Under the pieces are notes generated by a model. That model was not told where the DNA came from and searched no databases. It was given only the letters and a program-made list of their open reading frames with translations. Shown here piece after piece: positions 26,777 to 36,859 of a DNA stretch of 64,000 nt. The position numbers were made by a program, and so were the translations under genes. Position 1 is the stretch's first letter. Each line of letters begins with the position of its first letter. The stretch spans positions 124,001-188,000 of the forward strand of contig NZ_JARFYN010000002.1 in assembly GCF_030272695.1 (NCBI RefSeq), in the 5' to 3' direction. Origin of the DNA: Martinezella calliandrae. GTDB lineage: Bacteria > Pseudomonadota > Alphaproteobacteria > Rhizobiales > Rhizobiaceae.

Positions 26777-28164
26777 CGCTTGACCTCCCACGTCGTCGTC
26801 CGTTCACCCGTCGCCGCATCCTTGCCGTCCTTCAACTGAATACCCTCAGCCGAAAGTACCTCGCGGATCTTGTCCGCTTCGGCAAAATTCTTGGCCTTCA
26901 GCAGTTCCAGCCGCGCGCTCACCCGCCTGTTGATTTCCGAAACCACGGCGTCATCGATCTCCACCTTTTCGGGCAACAGGCCGAGAAGTGCCGCGCTGGC
27001 GGCGAAGATGGGCAGGACGCCGGCGTCGGCATTGGCCGCTTGCGCCAAAGCGTGCAGCGCCTGGATGGCGGCGACGGTATTGAGGTCGTCGGCAAGGGCC
27101 GCCACGACGGCGGCATCCGGTGTGGCAACGCCGACATCCGCCGCCGGCCATTTCGCCAGGAGCCGTTCAGCTTCTTCCAGCCGCTTCACGGAAAAGTCGA
27201 TCGGCTCGCGATAATGCGTCATCAGCATGGCAAGCCGCAGCACCGCCCCTGGCCATGTGCGTCCGCCGAGTTTATCGGTGCGCAGCAGCTCGTAGATCGT
27301 GACGAAATTGCCTTCCGACTTCGACATCTTGCGGCCTTCGACCTGCAGAAAGCCGTTGTGCATCCAGACATTCGCCATCACGTCGGTACCGTGGGCGCAA
27401 CGCGACTGGGCGATCTCGTTTTCATGGTGCGGAAAGATAAGGTCCAGCCCGCCGCCGTGGATGTCGAAGACATCGCCGAGATAGTGCCCGCTCATGGCGG
27501 AGCATTCGATATGCCAGCCTGGACGGCCTCGGCCCCAGGGGCTTTCCCAGCCCGGCTCGCTCTCGTCCGAGAGTTTCCAGAGCACGAAGTCGCCTGCGCT
27601 CTTCTTATGCGCGTCGACAGCTACGCGAGCGCCGGCCTGCTGTTCCTCGAGATTGCGCTTCGAAAGCTGGCCGTAATCCGACATGGATTTTGTGTCGAAC
27701 AACACTTCTCCAGCCGCCTGATAGGCGTGGCCTTTGGCAATCAACTTCTCGATGATCTCGATCATCTGCGCGATGTTTTCCGTCGCCCGAGGCTGCGCCG
27801 TCGGCTCAAGGCAGCCGAGCGCAATCGCGTCTTCACGATACTGCGTCTCGGTCTTTTCGGTGACCAGACGAATCGCCTGGTTCAGCGGCAGACCGGGATG
27901 GTCCCGCAATGCCCGCAGGTTGATCTTGTCGTCGACGTCGGTGATGTTGCGCACATAGGTGACATGGCTTTCGCCGTAGACCTGCCGCAACAGCCGAAAG
28001 AGCACGTCGAAGACGATCGCGGGCCGGGCGTTGCCGATATGGGCGAAATCATAAACCGTCGGACCGCAGACATACAGGCGGACGTTCTCGCGGTCGATCG
28101 GGTGGAAGTCGACCTTTTCGCGCGTCAGCGTGTTGTAAAACTTCAGTTGCGGCTCGGTGCCCAT
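26773..28164 (-). CDS. cysS: Cysteinyl-tRNA synthetase
   Basis: Charges tRNA-Cys with cysteine. About 463 residues from the ATG at 28164 (GGGAG 6 bases upstream); the frame extends to 28203 but without a ribosome site. The class I HIGH motif appears as FAHIGNAR and the KMSKS loop as [10 protein letters not shown]. Zinc ligands lie in YVCGPTVYD, in HIECSAMS and in the following [15 protein letters not shown]. The gene begins a minus-strand operon followed by two GFA genes and pip. Confidence 0.96.
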   Translation of the reverse strand: MGTEPQLKFYNTLTREKVDFHPIDRENVRLYVCGPTVYDFAHIGNARPAIVFDVLFRLLRQVYGESHVTYVRNITDVDDKINLRALRDHPGLPLNQAIRLVTEKTETQYREDAIALGCLEPTAQPRATENIAQMIEIIEKLIAKGHAYQAAGEVLFDTKSMSDYGQLSKRNLEEQQAGARVAVDAHKKSAGDFVLWKLSDESEPGWESPWGRGRPGWHIECSAMSGHYLGDVFDIHGGGLDLIFPHHENEIAQSRCAHGTDVMANVWMHNGFLQVEGRKMSKSEGNFVTIYELLRTDKLGGRTWPGAVLRLAMLMTHYREPIDFSVKRLEEAERLLAKWPAADVGVATPDAAVVAALADDLNTVAAIQALHALAQAANADAGVLPIFAASAALLGLLPEKVEIDDAVVSEINRRVSARLELLKAKNFAEADKIREVLSAEGIQLKDGKDAATGERTTTWEVKR

Positions 28165-28375
28165 TTCATTCTCCCAAGGCATAGATCCAAAAAATACCGT
28201 CACCGGCGGGCCGGGACGTTTGTCATCTTGGATTTTGGGAGACGAAAACGGCCAGGCCAGCGAAATGCTAGCGAATAATCTTCCGGCAGATAATGCAGAT
28301 AACCGTTTTCATGGCCGGCTTTATCGCTCGACTAGGGTGATTGGTCAAGAGCCGGCATCGGCCCGCGATGACCGA

Positions 28376-29116
28376 TTATTCCGGCATCCGGTAGTCGACG
28401 AGCTTGTTATCGCGCACGACGAAGAGCTTGCCGGTTTCGGCGACATCAGGACCGGCGAGCGGCAGGATGGCTTGGGCGACGTCGCGGGGGTGCGGCAGCG
28501 TCTCCGGATCTTCGCCAGGCATCGCCTGCGCGCGCATCGCGGTGCGAGTGGCGCCGGGGTCGACGCTGGTGATCCGCAGCGCCGTGCTCTGGGTTTCGCC
28601 GGCCCAGGTCCGGGCAAGCGCCTCGACGGCCGCTTTGGACGCCGAGTAGGGCCCCCAGAAAGGCCGGCAGCGATGGGCGGCGGCCGACGACAGAATGATG
28701 GCGCGACTCGCGTCTGCGCGCATCAGCAGCGGCTCGACGGAGCGGATCAGCCGCCAGGTCGCGGTCACGTTGATGGTCATCACCTTTTCGAACACCTTCG
28801 CCTCGACATGTCCGATCGGCGAGATGACGCCGAGTACACCGGCATTGGCGACGAGGATATCGAGCTTACCCCAGCGCTCGAAGATCGAGCCGCCGAGCGC
28901 GTCGATCGCGTTCATATCGGCAAGGTCGAAGGGTGCGAGCGTCGCTGAGCCGCCGACTGCCTTGATGGCGTCGTCGAGTTCTTCAAGGCCGCCAACCGTG
29001 CGGGCGCAAGCAATGACATGCGCGCCAGCCTTGGCCAGTTCCAATGCCGTAAAATAACCAATACCACGCGACGCGCCGGTAACGAGGGCGATTTTGTCCT
29101 TGAGATCTATGCTCAT
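28376..29116 (-). CDS. Short-chain dehydrogenase/reductase
   Basis: About 246 residues from the ATG at 29116. Rossmann motif TGASRGIG near residue 13, NAG in the central part (VANAGVL), and the catalytic Tyr-x3-Lys in YSASKAA with a preceding Ser (LSSAAAH). NAD(P)-dependent oxidoreductase of unknown substrate. It lies 51 bases after purF on the same strand. It resembles the alphaproteobacterial SDR commonly found next to purF, so cotranscription is likely. Confidence 0.88.
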   Translation of the reverse strand: MSIDLKDKIALVTGASRGIGYFTALELAKAGAHVIACARTVGGLEELDDAIKAVGGSATLAPFDLADMNAIDALGGSIFERWGKLDILVANAGVLGVISPIGHVEAKVFEKVMTINVTATWRLIRSVEPLLMRADASRAIILSSAAAHRCRPFWGPYSASKAAVEALARTWAGETQSTALRITSVDPGATRTAMRAQAMPGEDPETLPHPRDVAQAILPLAGPDVAETGKLFVVRDNKLVDYRMPE

Positions 29117-29167
29117 GCTGCCTTGGTCCGAATGCACTAGGGAAAGAGAAGGGCGAAAGTCGCCATG

Positions 29168-30652
29168 TCAGCCATTGCTGGCGAGCACGGAGAGCTTGCG
29201 CACATTGCTGGTGCTTTCCCGGTCGAGCAAGCGGGTCGGATAGTCACCGGTGAAATAATGGTCGGTGAACTGCGGCTGCGCACGATCGCGCGGGGATCCG
29301 CCGACGGCGCGATAAAGGCCGTCGATCGATAGGAACTCCAGCGAATCGGCACCGATGAAATCGCACATCGCCTTCAGGCTGGTGTACTGGTTGGCGAGCA
29401 GCTTGTCGGCATCCGGTGTGTCGATGCCGTAGAAATCCGGATGGTAGATCATCGGGCTGGCGACGCGGATATGCACCTCGCGGGCGCCGGCGTCGCGGAT
29501 CATCTGCACGATCTTGACCGAGGTCGTGCCGCGCACGATGGAATCGTCCACCAGAACGACGCGTTTGCCTTCGATGATGGCTCGGTTGGCGGAGTGCTTC
29601 AGCTTGACACCGAAGGCACGGATTTGCTGTGTCGGCTCGATGAAGGTGCGACCGACATAGTGGTTGCGGATGATGCCGAGCTCGAAAGGAATTCCACTTG
29701 CCTGGGCATAGCCGATTGCCGCCGGCGTACCGCCATCCGGGACGGGTACGACGACATCCGCCTCGATGGGGGCTTCCTTGGCAAGATTGATGCCCATGTT
29801 CTTGCGGGCGACGTAAACGTTGCGGCCGCCGACAACGGAATCAGGGCGGGCGAAATAGACATATTCGAACAGGCAGAGCCGCTCGGGCCGAGAAACCTCC
29901 GGCTTGCGGGCGTCGACCGTGATCGAGCCATCCGGCTGAATCTCGCAGATGACGACTTCTCCGTTTTCGACATCACGAATGTATTTCGCGCCGATGATGT
30001 CAAGCGCGCAGGTTTCGGAGCAGAAGATCGGCTTGCCGTCGAGCTCGCCCATCACCAGCGGCCGGATGCCGATCGGGTCGCGAGCTGCAATCAGCTTTGT
30101 GCGCGTCATGGCGAGCATCGAATAGCCACCTTCCATCTGGTGGATCGCGTCGATGAAGCGGTCGGAGGAGGAGGGATGCTTGGAACGCGCGATGAGATGG
30201 AGAACGACTTCGGTGTCCGACGTCGACTGGCAGATGGCGCCGTCGGCGATCAGTTGCCGGCGCATGGTCAGGCCGTTGGTGAAATTGCCGTTGTGAGCGA
30301 TCGCGATGCCGCCGACTTCCAATTCGGCAAACAGCGGCTGCACGTTGCGCAGGATGGTCTCGCCCGTCGTCGAATAACGCACATGCCCGATCGAACGATC
30401 CCCGGGCAGCCGGGCCAGCGTTGCGGGATCGGTATAGTGATCGCCGACGAGACCCATCCGCCGTTCCGAATGAAAGCGCTGACCATCGAAGGAGACGATG
30501 CCAGCCGCTTCTTGGCCGCGATGCTGCAGGGCGTGCAAGCCGAGCGCCGTCAGCGTCGCCGCGTCCGGATGCCCGAGAATGCCAAAGACACCGCATTCTT
30601 CGTGCAGCGTGTCGCCGTCGATATCATCCTCGATGGAAAGGAAATGGTTCAT
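29168..30652 (-). CDS. purF: Amidophosphoribosyltransferase
   Basis: First committed step of purine synthesis: PRPP and glutamine to phosphoribosylamine. 494 residues. The Ntn-type glutaminase nucleophile is C20 in EECGVFGILG, so 19 residues are removed as a propeptide. The phosphoribosyltransferase domain has the PRPP loop VVLVDDSIVRGTTS. It lies downstream of cvpA on the same strand, the common purF-cvpA association, but a terminator hairpin stands between them. Confidence 0.96.
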   Translation of the reverse strand: MNHFLSIEDDIDGDTLHEECGVFGILGHPDAATLTALGLHALQHRGQEAAGIVSFDGQRFHSERRMGLVGDHYTDPATLARLPGDRSIGHVRYSTTGETILRNVQPLFAELEVGGIAIAHNGNFTNGLTMRRQLIADGAICQSTSDTEVVLHLIARSKHPSSSDRFIDAIHQMEGGYSMLAMTRTKLIAARDPIGIRPLVMGELDGKPIFCSETCALDIIGAKYIRDVENGEVVICEIQPDGSITVDARKPEVSRPERLCLFEYVYFARPDSVVGGRNVYVARKNMGINLAKEAPIEADVVVPVPDGGTPAAIGYAQASGIPFELGIIRNHYVGRTFIEPTQQIRAFGVKLKHSANRAIIEGKRVVLVDDSIVRGTTSVKIVQMIRDAGAREVHIRVASPMIYHPDFYGIDTPDADKLLANQYTSLKAMCDFIGADSLEFLSIDGLYRAVGGSPRDRAQPQFTDHYFTGDYPTRLLDRESTSNVRKLSVLASNG

Positions 30653-30720
30653 GGCTGTAGGCCTTTGCTCTCAACGTGGGCGGATCGGGGCGCAGTCGCG
30701 ACTAAATGCAAAAATAGCTG

Positions 30721-30755
30721 AAAATCCGGCCGGAAAGAATATCCGGCCGGATTTT
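30721..30755 (-). terminator. Terminator of cvpA
   Basis: AAAATCCGGCCGG and CCGGCCGGATTTT, perfect 13-base arms with a 9-base loop, 61 bases after cvpA. T-rich sequence follows on both strands. Confidence 0.88.
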
Positions 30756-30816
30756 CGTATTTTGTGCCGCTCACATGGCGATTATCGCCCGGCGGGTCAA
30801 GCCTGTAAACGCACTG

Positions 30817-31440
30817 TTAATTGTTCGTCTTCGGCGCAGGCGCATCGTCGGAGGGTGCCGTATCGTTCGTTGAGCCGTTGTCGCCATCCTGCGGCTGCGA
30901 TTGCTGTTGCTGCTGGTTCGGTGCGATCTTGTTGAGAATCTCGGCGGGGAGCATCGCCTGGATGTTTTCTGGAAGCGCGGATTTGAGCTTTTCGACCAGC
31001 GAATCGAGGAAAGGCTTCGATTTGGCGTTATTAACCCAATCTGGGCGTGCGGGCGGCGCGACTAGCCAGTTCCAGAAGGCTACGACGACGACCATCAGCA
31101 GCAGCCCGCGGGCAGCGCCGAAGAGAAAGCCGAGCGTGCGATCGAGCGCGCCGATACGGCTGTCGATGATGAAATCCGCAATCCTGATGGTGATGAAGGA
31201 AATGACGATCAGCGCGATCAGGAAGATGACGGCGGCAGAGGCGACCGTCGCGATGCGGGTGTCTGCCGTGTAATGCATCGCATAGGGGACGAGCAGTGAA
31301 TAGAGATAATAAGCGGCAACGGCCGAGCCGCCCCAACTGACGATTGAGAGAATTTCGCGGGAAAAGCCGCGGACCATGGCCAGAACCGCAGAGAACAAAA
31401 TGACGCCGATAACAATACCGTCAAAAATCGTAATGGGCAT
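30817..31440 (-). CDS. cvpA: CvpA family membrane protein
   Basis: About 207 residues from the ATG at 31440 (GGAG 10 bases upstream). Four predicted membrane helices in the first 120 residues, including RGFSREILSIVSWGG and the loop IGALDRTLGFLFGAARG, both CvpA hallmarks. A Gln/Pro/Asp-rich, probably disordered C-terminal tail follows. In E. coli CvpA is needed for colicin V production and affects envelope tolerance to bile salts. It lies between radA and purF on the same strand. Confidence 0.92.
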   Translation of the reverse strand: MPITIFDGIVIGVILFSAVLAMVRGFSREILSIVSWGGSAVAAYYLYSLLVPYAMHYTADTRIATVASAAVIFLIALIVISFITIRIADFIIDSRIGALDRTLGFLFGAARGLLLMVVVVAFWNWLVAPPARPDWVNNAKSKPFLDSLVEKLKSALPENIQAMLPAEILNKIAPNQQQQQSQPQDGDNGSTNDTAPSDDAPAPKTNN

Positions 31441-31534
31441 GTATAATCCACTCCAAGACTTGCCGCGCCAAGCGTGGCTGCCATCGGGCCTCAATATGTG
31501 CCTCCCTCCCCGTCAAGAACGGCTGAAGTAAGGC

Positions 31535-32938
31535 TCAGTCTTCGTCTTCGGCGCGCTTGAGCGCGCCCTTCGATCCAGCTATGCGCGCCACCAGGTCCGG
31601 CAGGCTGCCTATCTCGTTCCAGCGTCCGCCATTGCCTTTTGGCAGGTCGGCGGAGGCGGTGGGGAGAAGCGCTGCAGAAAATCCCAGCTTCTCGGCTTCC
31701 TTGAGGCGCTGAGCGGTGTGCGCAACCGGCCGGACGGCGCCCGACAGGCTGACTTCGCCGAAATAAACACAATCGGCGGGAAGGGCAAGACCAGCCAGGG
31801 ATGAAACCAGTGCAGAGGCGACCGCGAGGTCTGCAGCCGGCTCAGAAATGCGATAACCGCCGGCAATATTGAGATAAACGTCGTGCTGGCCGAGCCGAAC
31901 GCCACAGTGTGCCTCGAGAACGGCGAGAATCATCGAGAGCCTCGCCGAATCCCAGCCCACCACGGCGCGGCGTGGCGTGCCGAGCGAGGTCGGAGCAACC
32001 AGCGCCTGCACCTCGACGAGGACCGGCCGAGTACCCTCCATGCCGGCAAAGACGGCCGCACCTGGGGCTTTCTCGTTGCGCTCGCCGAGAAAAAGCTCGG
32101 ACGGATTGGGGACGTCGCGCAGGCCGCTGTCGGACATTTCGAATACGCCGATCTCGTCCGTTGGGCCGAAACGATTCTTCACCGTGCGCAGGATGCGGTA
32201 ATGATGGCCGCGATCGCCTTCGAAATAGAGGACGGCGTCGACCATATGTTCGACGACGCGCGGACCGGCGATCTGGCCGTCCTTGGTGACGTGACCGACC
32301 AGCACCATGGCGGCGCCCGTCTGCTTGGCGAAGCGGATCATCGCCTGGACGCCGGTGCGTACCTGGGTGACCGTGCCGGGCGCGGATTCGGCAAGTTCGC
32401 TCCACAGCGTCTGGATGGAATCGATGATGATGAGATCCGGTCGCTTGCCTTCGGAAAGCGTCGCCAGAATGTCTTCGACATTGGTTTCCGCCGCCAGCAG
32501 GACTTCCGTGTCGGCCGCCTTCAGCCGCTGGGCACGCAGGCGAACCTGCGCCACGGCTTCTTCGCCGGAGACGTAAACGATCTTGTGTCCACGACGGGCA
32601 AGCGCGGCCGCTGCCTGCATCAACAGCGTCGATTTGCCGATGCCAGGATCGCCGCCGACAAGAACGGCCGAGCCACGGACGAAGCCGCCGCCGGTTGCGC
32701 GGTCGAGCTCGGATATGCCGGTGTATATGCGCGGCGCTTCCTGGATCTCGCCCGAAAGCGTCGTCAGCGTTACCGGCTTTCCCTTCCTCGGCGTCTTCGC
32801 AGGGCCGCCGCCGATCCCGCCCATCGGATCTTCCTCAACGATGGTGTTCCATGCGCCGCAACTGTCGCACTTGCCGGCCCAGCGATTGTGGACTGTGCCG
32901 CAGTTCTGGCAAATGAATTGTGTACGGGCTTTGGCCAT
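31535..32938 (-). CDS. radA: DNA repair protein RadA
   Basis: A 467-residue RecA-like ATPase that processes recombination intermediates. It has the N-terminal C4 zinc finger (C10, C13, C24, C27), Walker A GDPGIGKS at about 96-103, the RadA-specific KNRFG motif (VKNRFGPTDEIG), and a C-terminal Lon protease-like domain with GGYRISEPAADLA. Length and order are typical. It is followed 94 bases later by cvpA. Confidence 0.96.
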   Translation of the reverse strand: MAKARTQFICQNCGTVHNRWAGKCDSCGAWNTIVEEDPMGGIGGGPAKTPRKGKPVTLTTLSGEIQEAPRIYTGISELDRATGGGFVRGSAVLVGGDPGIGKSTLLMQAAAALARRGHKIVYVSGEEAVAQVRLRAQRLKAADTEVLLAAETNVEDILATLSEGKRPDLIIIDSIQTLWSELAESAPGTVTQVRTGVQAMIRFAKQTGAAMVLVGHVTKDGQIAGPRVVEHMVDAVLYFEGDRGHHYRILRTVKNRFGPTDEIGVFEMSDSGLRDVPNPSELFLGERNEKAPGAAVFAGMEGTRPVLVEVQALVAPTSLGTPRRAVVGWDSARLSMILAVLEAHCGVRLGQHDVYLNIAGGYRISEPAADLAVASALVSSLAGLALPADCVYFGEVSLSGAVRPVAHTAQRLKEAEKLGFSAALLPTASADLPKGNGGRWNEIGSLPDLVARIAGSKGALKRAEDED

Positions 32939-33093
32939 CGGATGCTGTTCTCAAAGTTCAAATGCTTCGCTTTTCGCAGCGAATCGCGATCGGCTGTCAG
33001 ATAATGTCTTTCCCGGCCTATCAAAACTAATGATTTCCGTATCAGCGGGGATTGTGTCAGCCTTTATGCCGGGTTTTTGATCGGTGATAACGG

Positions 33094-33729
33094 ATGTTCG
33101 ACTACACGCTTGCGCATTGGATCACGTTTCTTTCGGCCGCCACCCTCCTCAATCTGTCGCCGGGGCCGGACATCGCCTTCATTCTCGGCCATACGTTCAG
33201 AAGCGGCAGGCACTCCGGTTTCGCCGCACTGTTTGGCATCTGGAGCGGCGCCTGCCTTCACGTGTTGATGGCCGCAGCCGGGCTGTCCACCATATTGGCG
33301 GCGTCGGCGATCGCGTTTTCGGCGGTAAAATGGGCTGGCGCCGCCTATCTCATGTGGCTTGGCATCCAGTCGCTGCGCTCGAAGGGCGACGGCGCCTGGA
33401 TCAAGGAGGCGGGGAAGGTATTGCCCTGGAGCCGCATCTACCGGCAAGGCATTCTCGTTTCGCTGCTCAACCCGAAGGTAGCCATTTTCTTTCTCGCCTT
33501 CCTTCCGCAGTTCGTCGTTGAAGGCGCAGGGCCGGTTTGGGCGCAGCTCTTGCTCCACGGCAGCCTCATCATCGTGGTCGCCGCCTTCATCGAGCCGCCG
33601 CTCATTCTTCTCGGTGGTCGCCTTGCAGAGGCACTAGGGCGCAATCGAAGCGCGGGCCTGTGGCTGGACCGTGGGCTTGGAACATTGTTCATAGCGCTGG
33701 GTGTCCGCCTGGCGATCAGCGCGCGTTAA
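33094..33729 (+). CDS. LysE family exporter
   Basis: A 211-residue protein with about six membrane helices. The N-terminal LNLSPGPDIAFIL and the GIWSGACLHVLMAAAG region are characteristic of LysE/RhtB exporters, which release amino acids such as lysine, homoserine or threonine. The specific substrate is not visible. Its TAA overlaps the convergent alr stop codon (33726-33729). Confidence 0.9.
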   Translation: MFDYTLAHWITFLSAATLLNLSPGPDIAFILGHTFRSGRHSGFAALFGIWSGACLHVLMAAAGLSTILAASAIAFSAVKWAGAAYLMWLGIQSLRSKGDGAWIKEAGKVLPWSRIYRQGILVSLLNPKVAIFFLAFLPQFVVEGAGPVWAQLLLHGSLIIVVAAFIEPPLILLGGRLAEALGRNRSAGLWLDRGLGTLFIALGVRLAISAR

Positions 33730-34910
33730 GCGGCGCCGACGGACTTCTGGTCTTCGCTCTCGTGCGCGATGTAGTGCCGCTCATGTCTCAGCCCTAGGCC
33801 GGTCAGCATCTCGTAGCTGATCGTGCCGGCGGCGCGGGCAGCATCGTCAATGAGGATATTCTTGCCGAAGAGCTCGATATAGTTGCCGGCACGGACCAGT
33901 TTTTCGGGCACGTCGGTAACGTCGAATATCGTCAAATCCATGGTCACGCGGCCGGCAACGGGCACCGGCTGGCCCGCGATGAAGCCTTGGCCGCCTGGCA
34001 GGCCGGTGTGGCGCAAAGGTACGCCGCCGCTTGACAGGCTGCGCATATAGCCGTCGGCATAGCCGGCCGAGACGACGGCGAGGCGGCTGTCGCGAGTGAG
34101 CTTCAGGGCCCCGCCGTAGCTGACTACCTCGCCGGCCTTGGCCGAGCGAGTCTGGATGATGCGCGCCTCGGCGGTTGCGACCGGCCGCATCGGGTTCGCC
34201 GTCCCGTTTACCGCCCGGCCGCCATAGAGGGCGATGCCGGGTCGGGTGAGGTCGAAATGATATTCCGAGCCAAGGAAGATGCCGGCGGAGTTGGCGAGAC
34301 TTGCTTCAATTCCCTCGAAGGCAGCACTGACTGCGCGGAATGCCTCGAGCTGCTGCTTGTTCATTGCATTGGCCGCATCGTCGCCGCAGGCGAGATGGCT
34401 CATCACTAGGACGGGTGCAAAGCTTGCCGGGCGCGAGACATCGTTGGCGAGCGCGATGGCATCCTCAGCCCGTAGTCCCAGCCGATTGAAGCCGGTGTCG
34501 ACCTGCAGCGCGCAGGGATGGTCGCCATGGTCAGCAAGCACCGACATCCAGAAGGCCAATTGCTCTTCGGAGGCGATGACGGGCACAAGATCGTTTTCGA
34601 AAAACAGCCGCTCGGTTCCCGGCCATATGCCGCAGAGTACGAAGATGCGGGCATCCGGCGCGTAAAGCCGGAGTGTGGCACCTTCGTCGGCAGTGGCGAC
34701 AAAGAAATCGCGGGCGCCGACGAGATAAAGGGCCTCGCCGACATCTTCGATCCCCAGGCCGTAGGCGTCGGCTTTCACAGCCGCCCCGGTCCGGGCCCTG
34801 CCGGAGCGGCGGGCCATGTCCTGCCAGTTTTCGACCAAGGCGCCTAGATCGACCGTCAGCCTAAGACCGGCAGAAGCGAAAGCGTCATTGTCTTCGAAAC
34901 TATCTGTCAT
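33726..34910 (-). CDS. alr: Alanine racemase
   Basis: Makes D-alanine for peptidoglycan. 394 residues; the PLP lysine is K46 in AVKADAYGLG, and the second catalytic base is the tyrosine in the AGYADGY region near residue 285. The PLP-contacting HFDLTRPGIALYGG is present. It lies about 110 bases after dnaB on the same strand, a gene order shared by related genomes. Its stop overlaps that of the convergent LysE gene. Confidence 0.95.
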   Translation of the reverse strand: MTDSFEDNDAFASAGLRLTVDLGALVENWQDMARRSGRARTGAAVKADAYGLGIEDVGEALYLVGARDFFVATADEGATLRLYAPDARIFVLCGIWPGTERLFFENDLVPVIASEEQLAFWMSVLADHGDHPCALQVDTGFNRLGLRAEDAIALANDVSRPASFAPVLVMSHLACGDDAANAMNKQQLEAFRAVSAAFEGIEASLANSAGIFLGSEYHFDLTRPGIALYGGRAVNGTANPMRPVATAEARIIQTRSAKAGEVVSYGGALKLTRDSRLAVVSAGYADGYMRSLSSGGVPLRHTGLPGGQGFIAGQPVPVAGRVTMDLTIFDVTDVPEKLVRAGNYIELFGKNILIDDAARAAGTISYEMLTGLGLRHERHYIAHESEDQKSVGAA

Positions 34911-35018
34911 GGAGCCGCCTGAATAAAAAGGGCCAGAGGGATGCTGCTCCGGCCAAAATACTGATCATCGATGGAAAGAGAAAGTGCTGCACCGCACATA
35001 TGCGATGGGCAGCCTTCG

Positions 35019-36515
35019 TCAGTGCTCTTCATATTGCAGGAAGGAAGAGTCTGCGAGATCGGCAAAGCGCGTGAATTCCGACTGGAAGGCGAGCTTTACG
35101 GTGCCGGTTGGCCCATGACGCTGCTTGGCGATGATAACGTCCGCCGTACCCTTCACCTTGTCGAACAAGGCTTCCCATTCCGCATATTTCGGATCGGCCG
35201 GATCGCGCGGTTCGGCGTTCTTGACGTAATATTCCTCGCGGAACACGAAGAGTACCACGTCGGCGTCCTGCTCGATCGAACCCGATTCGCGGAGGTCCGA
35301 AAGCTGTGGACGCTTGTCGTCTCGGCTTTCGACCGCGCGCGAGAGCTGGGAAAGCGCGATGATCGGCACGTTCAGCTCCTTGCCGAGTGCCTTTAGGCCG
35401 GTGGTGATTTCGGTGATTTCCTGGACGCGGTTTTCCCCGGATTTCTTGGAGCCGGTCATAAGCTGCACGTAGTCGACCACCAGGACGTCGAGGCCGCGCT
35501 GGCGCTTGAGACGACGAGCACGAGCGGCAAGTTGGGCGATGGAGATGCCGCCGGTTTGGTCGATATAGAGCGGCACCTTCTGCATCATCATCGAGCAGGC
35601 GACGAGCTTTTCGAAATCGGCATCGTTGATATCGCCGCGGCGGATCTTCGACGAAGAAACTTCCGTTTGCTCGGAGATGATACGGGTGGCGAGCTGTTCG
35701 GACGACATTTCCAACGAATAGAAGCCGACGACGCCGCCGTTCTTCGCTTTGGTAGAGCCATCCGGCTGTACCTCACCCTCATAGGCAGCGGCGATATTAT
35801 AGGCGATGTTGGTGGCAAGCGAGGTCTTACCCATGCCGGGACGACCGGCGAGGATGATCAAGTCCGAGCGCTGCAAGCCTCCCATCTTGCTGTCGAGCGA
35901 ATGAATGCCCGTGGAAATGCCCGACAGACCGCCATCGCGCTCCTTGGCGACGGCCGCCATGTCGATCGCCAGCGCCACGGCATCGTTAAAAGCCTGGAAG
36001 CCGCCGTCATAGCGACCGTTTTCTGCGAGTTCGAACAGCCGGCGCTCGGTATCCTCGATCTGCGTCTGCGGCGGCATGTCGAGCGGCGCATCATAGGCGA
36101 TATTGACCATGTCCTCACCGATGGTGATCAGCGCCCGGCGAAGCGCAAGATCGTAAATGGCGCGTCCATAATCCTCGGCATTGATGATCGAAACGGCCTC
36201 GGTCGCCAGACGGGCGAGATATTGCGCCACCGTCATGTCGCCGACCTTCTCTTCGGCCGGCAGGAACGTCTTGATCGTCACCGGATTGGCAGTCTTGCCC
36301 ATGCGAATGATGTCGCCCGCCACCTCGAAAATCTTTCGATGCAGTGGCTCATAGAGGTGGATGGGTTTCAGAAAGTCGGAGACACGGTAATAGGCGTCAT
36401 TGTTGACGAGGATAGCGCCGAGCAGGGCCTGTTCGGCCTCGATGTTATTTGGCGCTTCGCGGTAATGCGGTTCGGCGGGAGCAATTGCGGCGATCTTTCG
36501 CGCAGCTTCGTTCAT
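35019..36515 (-). CDS. dnaB: Replicative DNA helicase DnaB
   Basis: A 498-residue hexameric helicase that unwinds DNA at the fork. An N-terminal primase-interacting domain (about 22-150) leads to a RecA-like motor: Walker A GRPGMGKT at 224-231, Walker B in VLVVDYVQLMTG, and the arginine finger region SQLSRAVESRDDKRP. No intein is present. The start agrees with relatives, in which the EAEQALLGAIL motif is near residue 27. Confidence 0.96.
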   Translation of the reverse strand: MNEAARKIAAIAPAEPHYREAPNNIEAEQALLGAILVNNDAYYRVSDFLKPIHLYEPLHRKIFEVAGDIIRMGKTANPVTIKTFLPAEEKVGDMTVAQYLARLATEAVSIINAEDYGRAIYDLALRRALITIGEDMVNIAYDAPLDMPPQTQIEDTERRLFELAENGRYDGGFQAFNDAVALAIDMAAVAKERDGGLSGISTGIHSLDSKMGGLQRSDLIILAGRPGMGKTSLATNIAYNIAAAYEGEVQPDGSTKAKNGGVVGFYSLEMSSEQLATRIISEQTEVSSSKIRRGDINDADFEKLVACSMMMQKVPLYIDQTGGISIAQLAARARRLKRQRGLDVLVVDYVQLMTGSKKSGENRVQEITEITTGLKALGKELNVPIIALSQLSRAVESRDDKRPQLSDLRESGSIEQDADVVLFVFREEYYVKNAEPRDPADPKYAEWEALFDKVKGTADVIIAKQRHGPTGTVKLAFQSEFTRFADLADSSFLQYEEH

Positions 36516-36859
36516 TTTCCGTCTCTTCGTATTTTGGAGTGCCGAATGGTTTGCGACGATCCGATGTCAGGGTCAATTGCAGAAGAGCGGTGCCGTGCCG
36601 CACGGCATCAATTCCTCCGGCCTATTCACATTGTTCCACTCATCCACAGGGACAAACTCTCCGCAGTAAAAAAGCCTTTGTCGCTACTTTGCAACGCAAT
36701 GACGAACAGACGAATCACATACGAGGACTACTATGAATCATTTTAGCCCGGTCCGCCCCTGGTGACATCCTGCAAGCTGGCAATCGCGCTTGAAAAGATG
36801 TGAGAACCCGGCTATTTCGTTGAAATAGGGTAGGTTACTAATAGTATAGAGCAGCAATT
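36516..36859. other. Intergenic region between dnaB and the efflux regulator
   Basis: Divergent region of 344 bases without a convincing gene. It holds the palindrome TGCCGTG-CCG-CACGGCA at 36591-36607 and the promoter/operator of the MarR gene at its right end. The dnaB promoter should also lie here, but I could not place it with confidence. Confidence 0.5.
36820..36847 (+). promoter_or_regulatory. Promoter and likely self-operator of the MarR-type regulator
   Basis: TTGAAA (36820-36825), 16 bases, TAGTAT (36842-36847). The palindrome TACTA-A-TAGTA (36836-36846) overlaps the -10, where a repressor would block RNA polymerase. The start codon follows only 12 bases after the -10, so the leader is very short. 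Confidence 0.5.

Noticed and set aside
26767..28278. 503-codon plus-strand open frame opposite cysS
   Set aside because: cysS carries HIGH and KMSKS motifs; the antisense product is not protein-like.
29441..30721. 426-codon plus-strand open frame opposite purF
   Set aside because: Mirrors the purF codon pattern; no recognisable motif and no ribosome site.
35532..36746. 404-codon plus-strand open frame opposite dnaB
   Set aside because: Antisense shadow in GC-rich coding DNA; dnaB has all helicase motifs.
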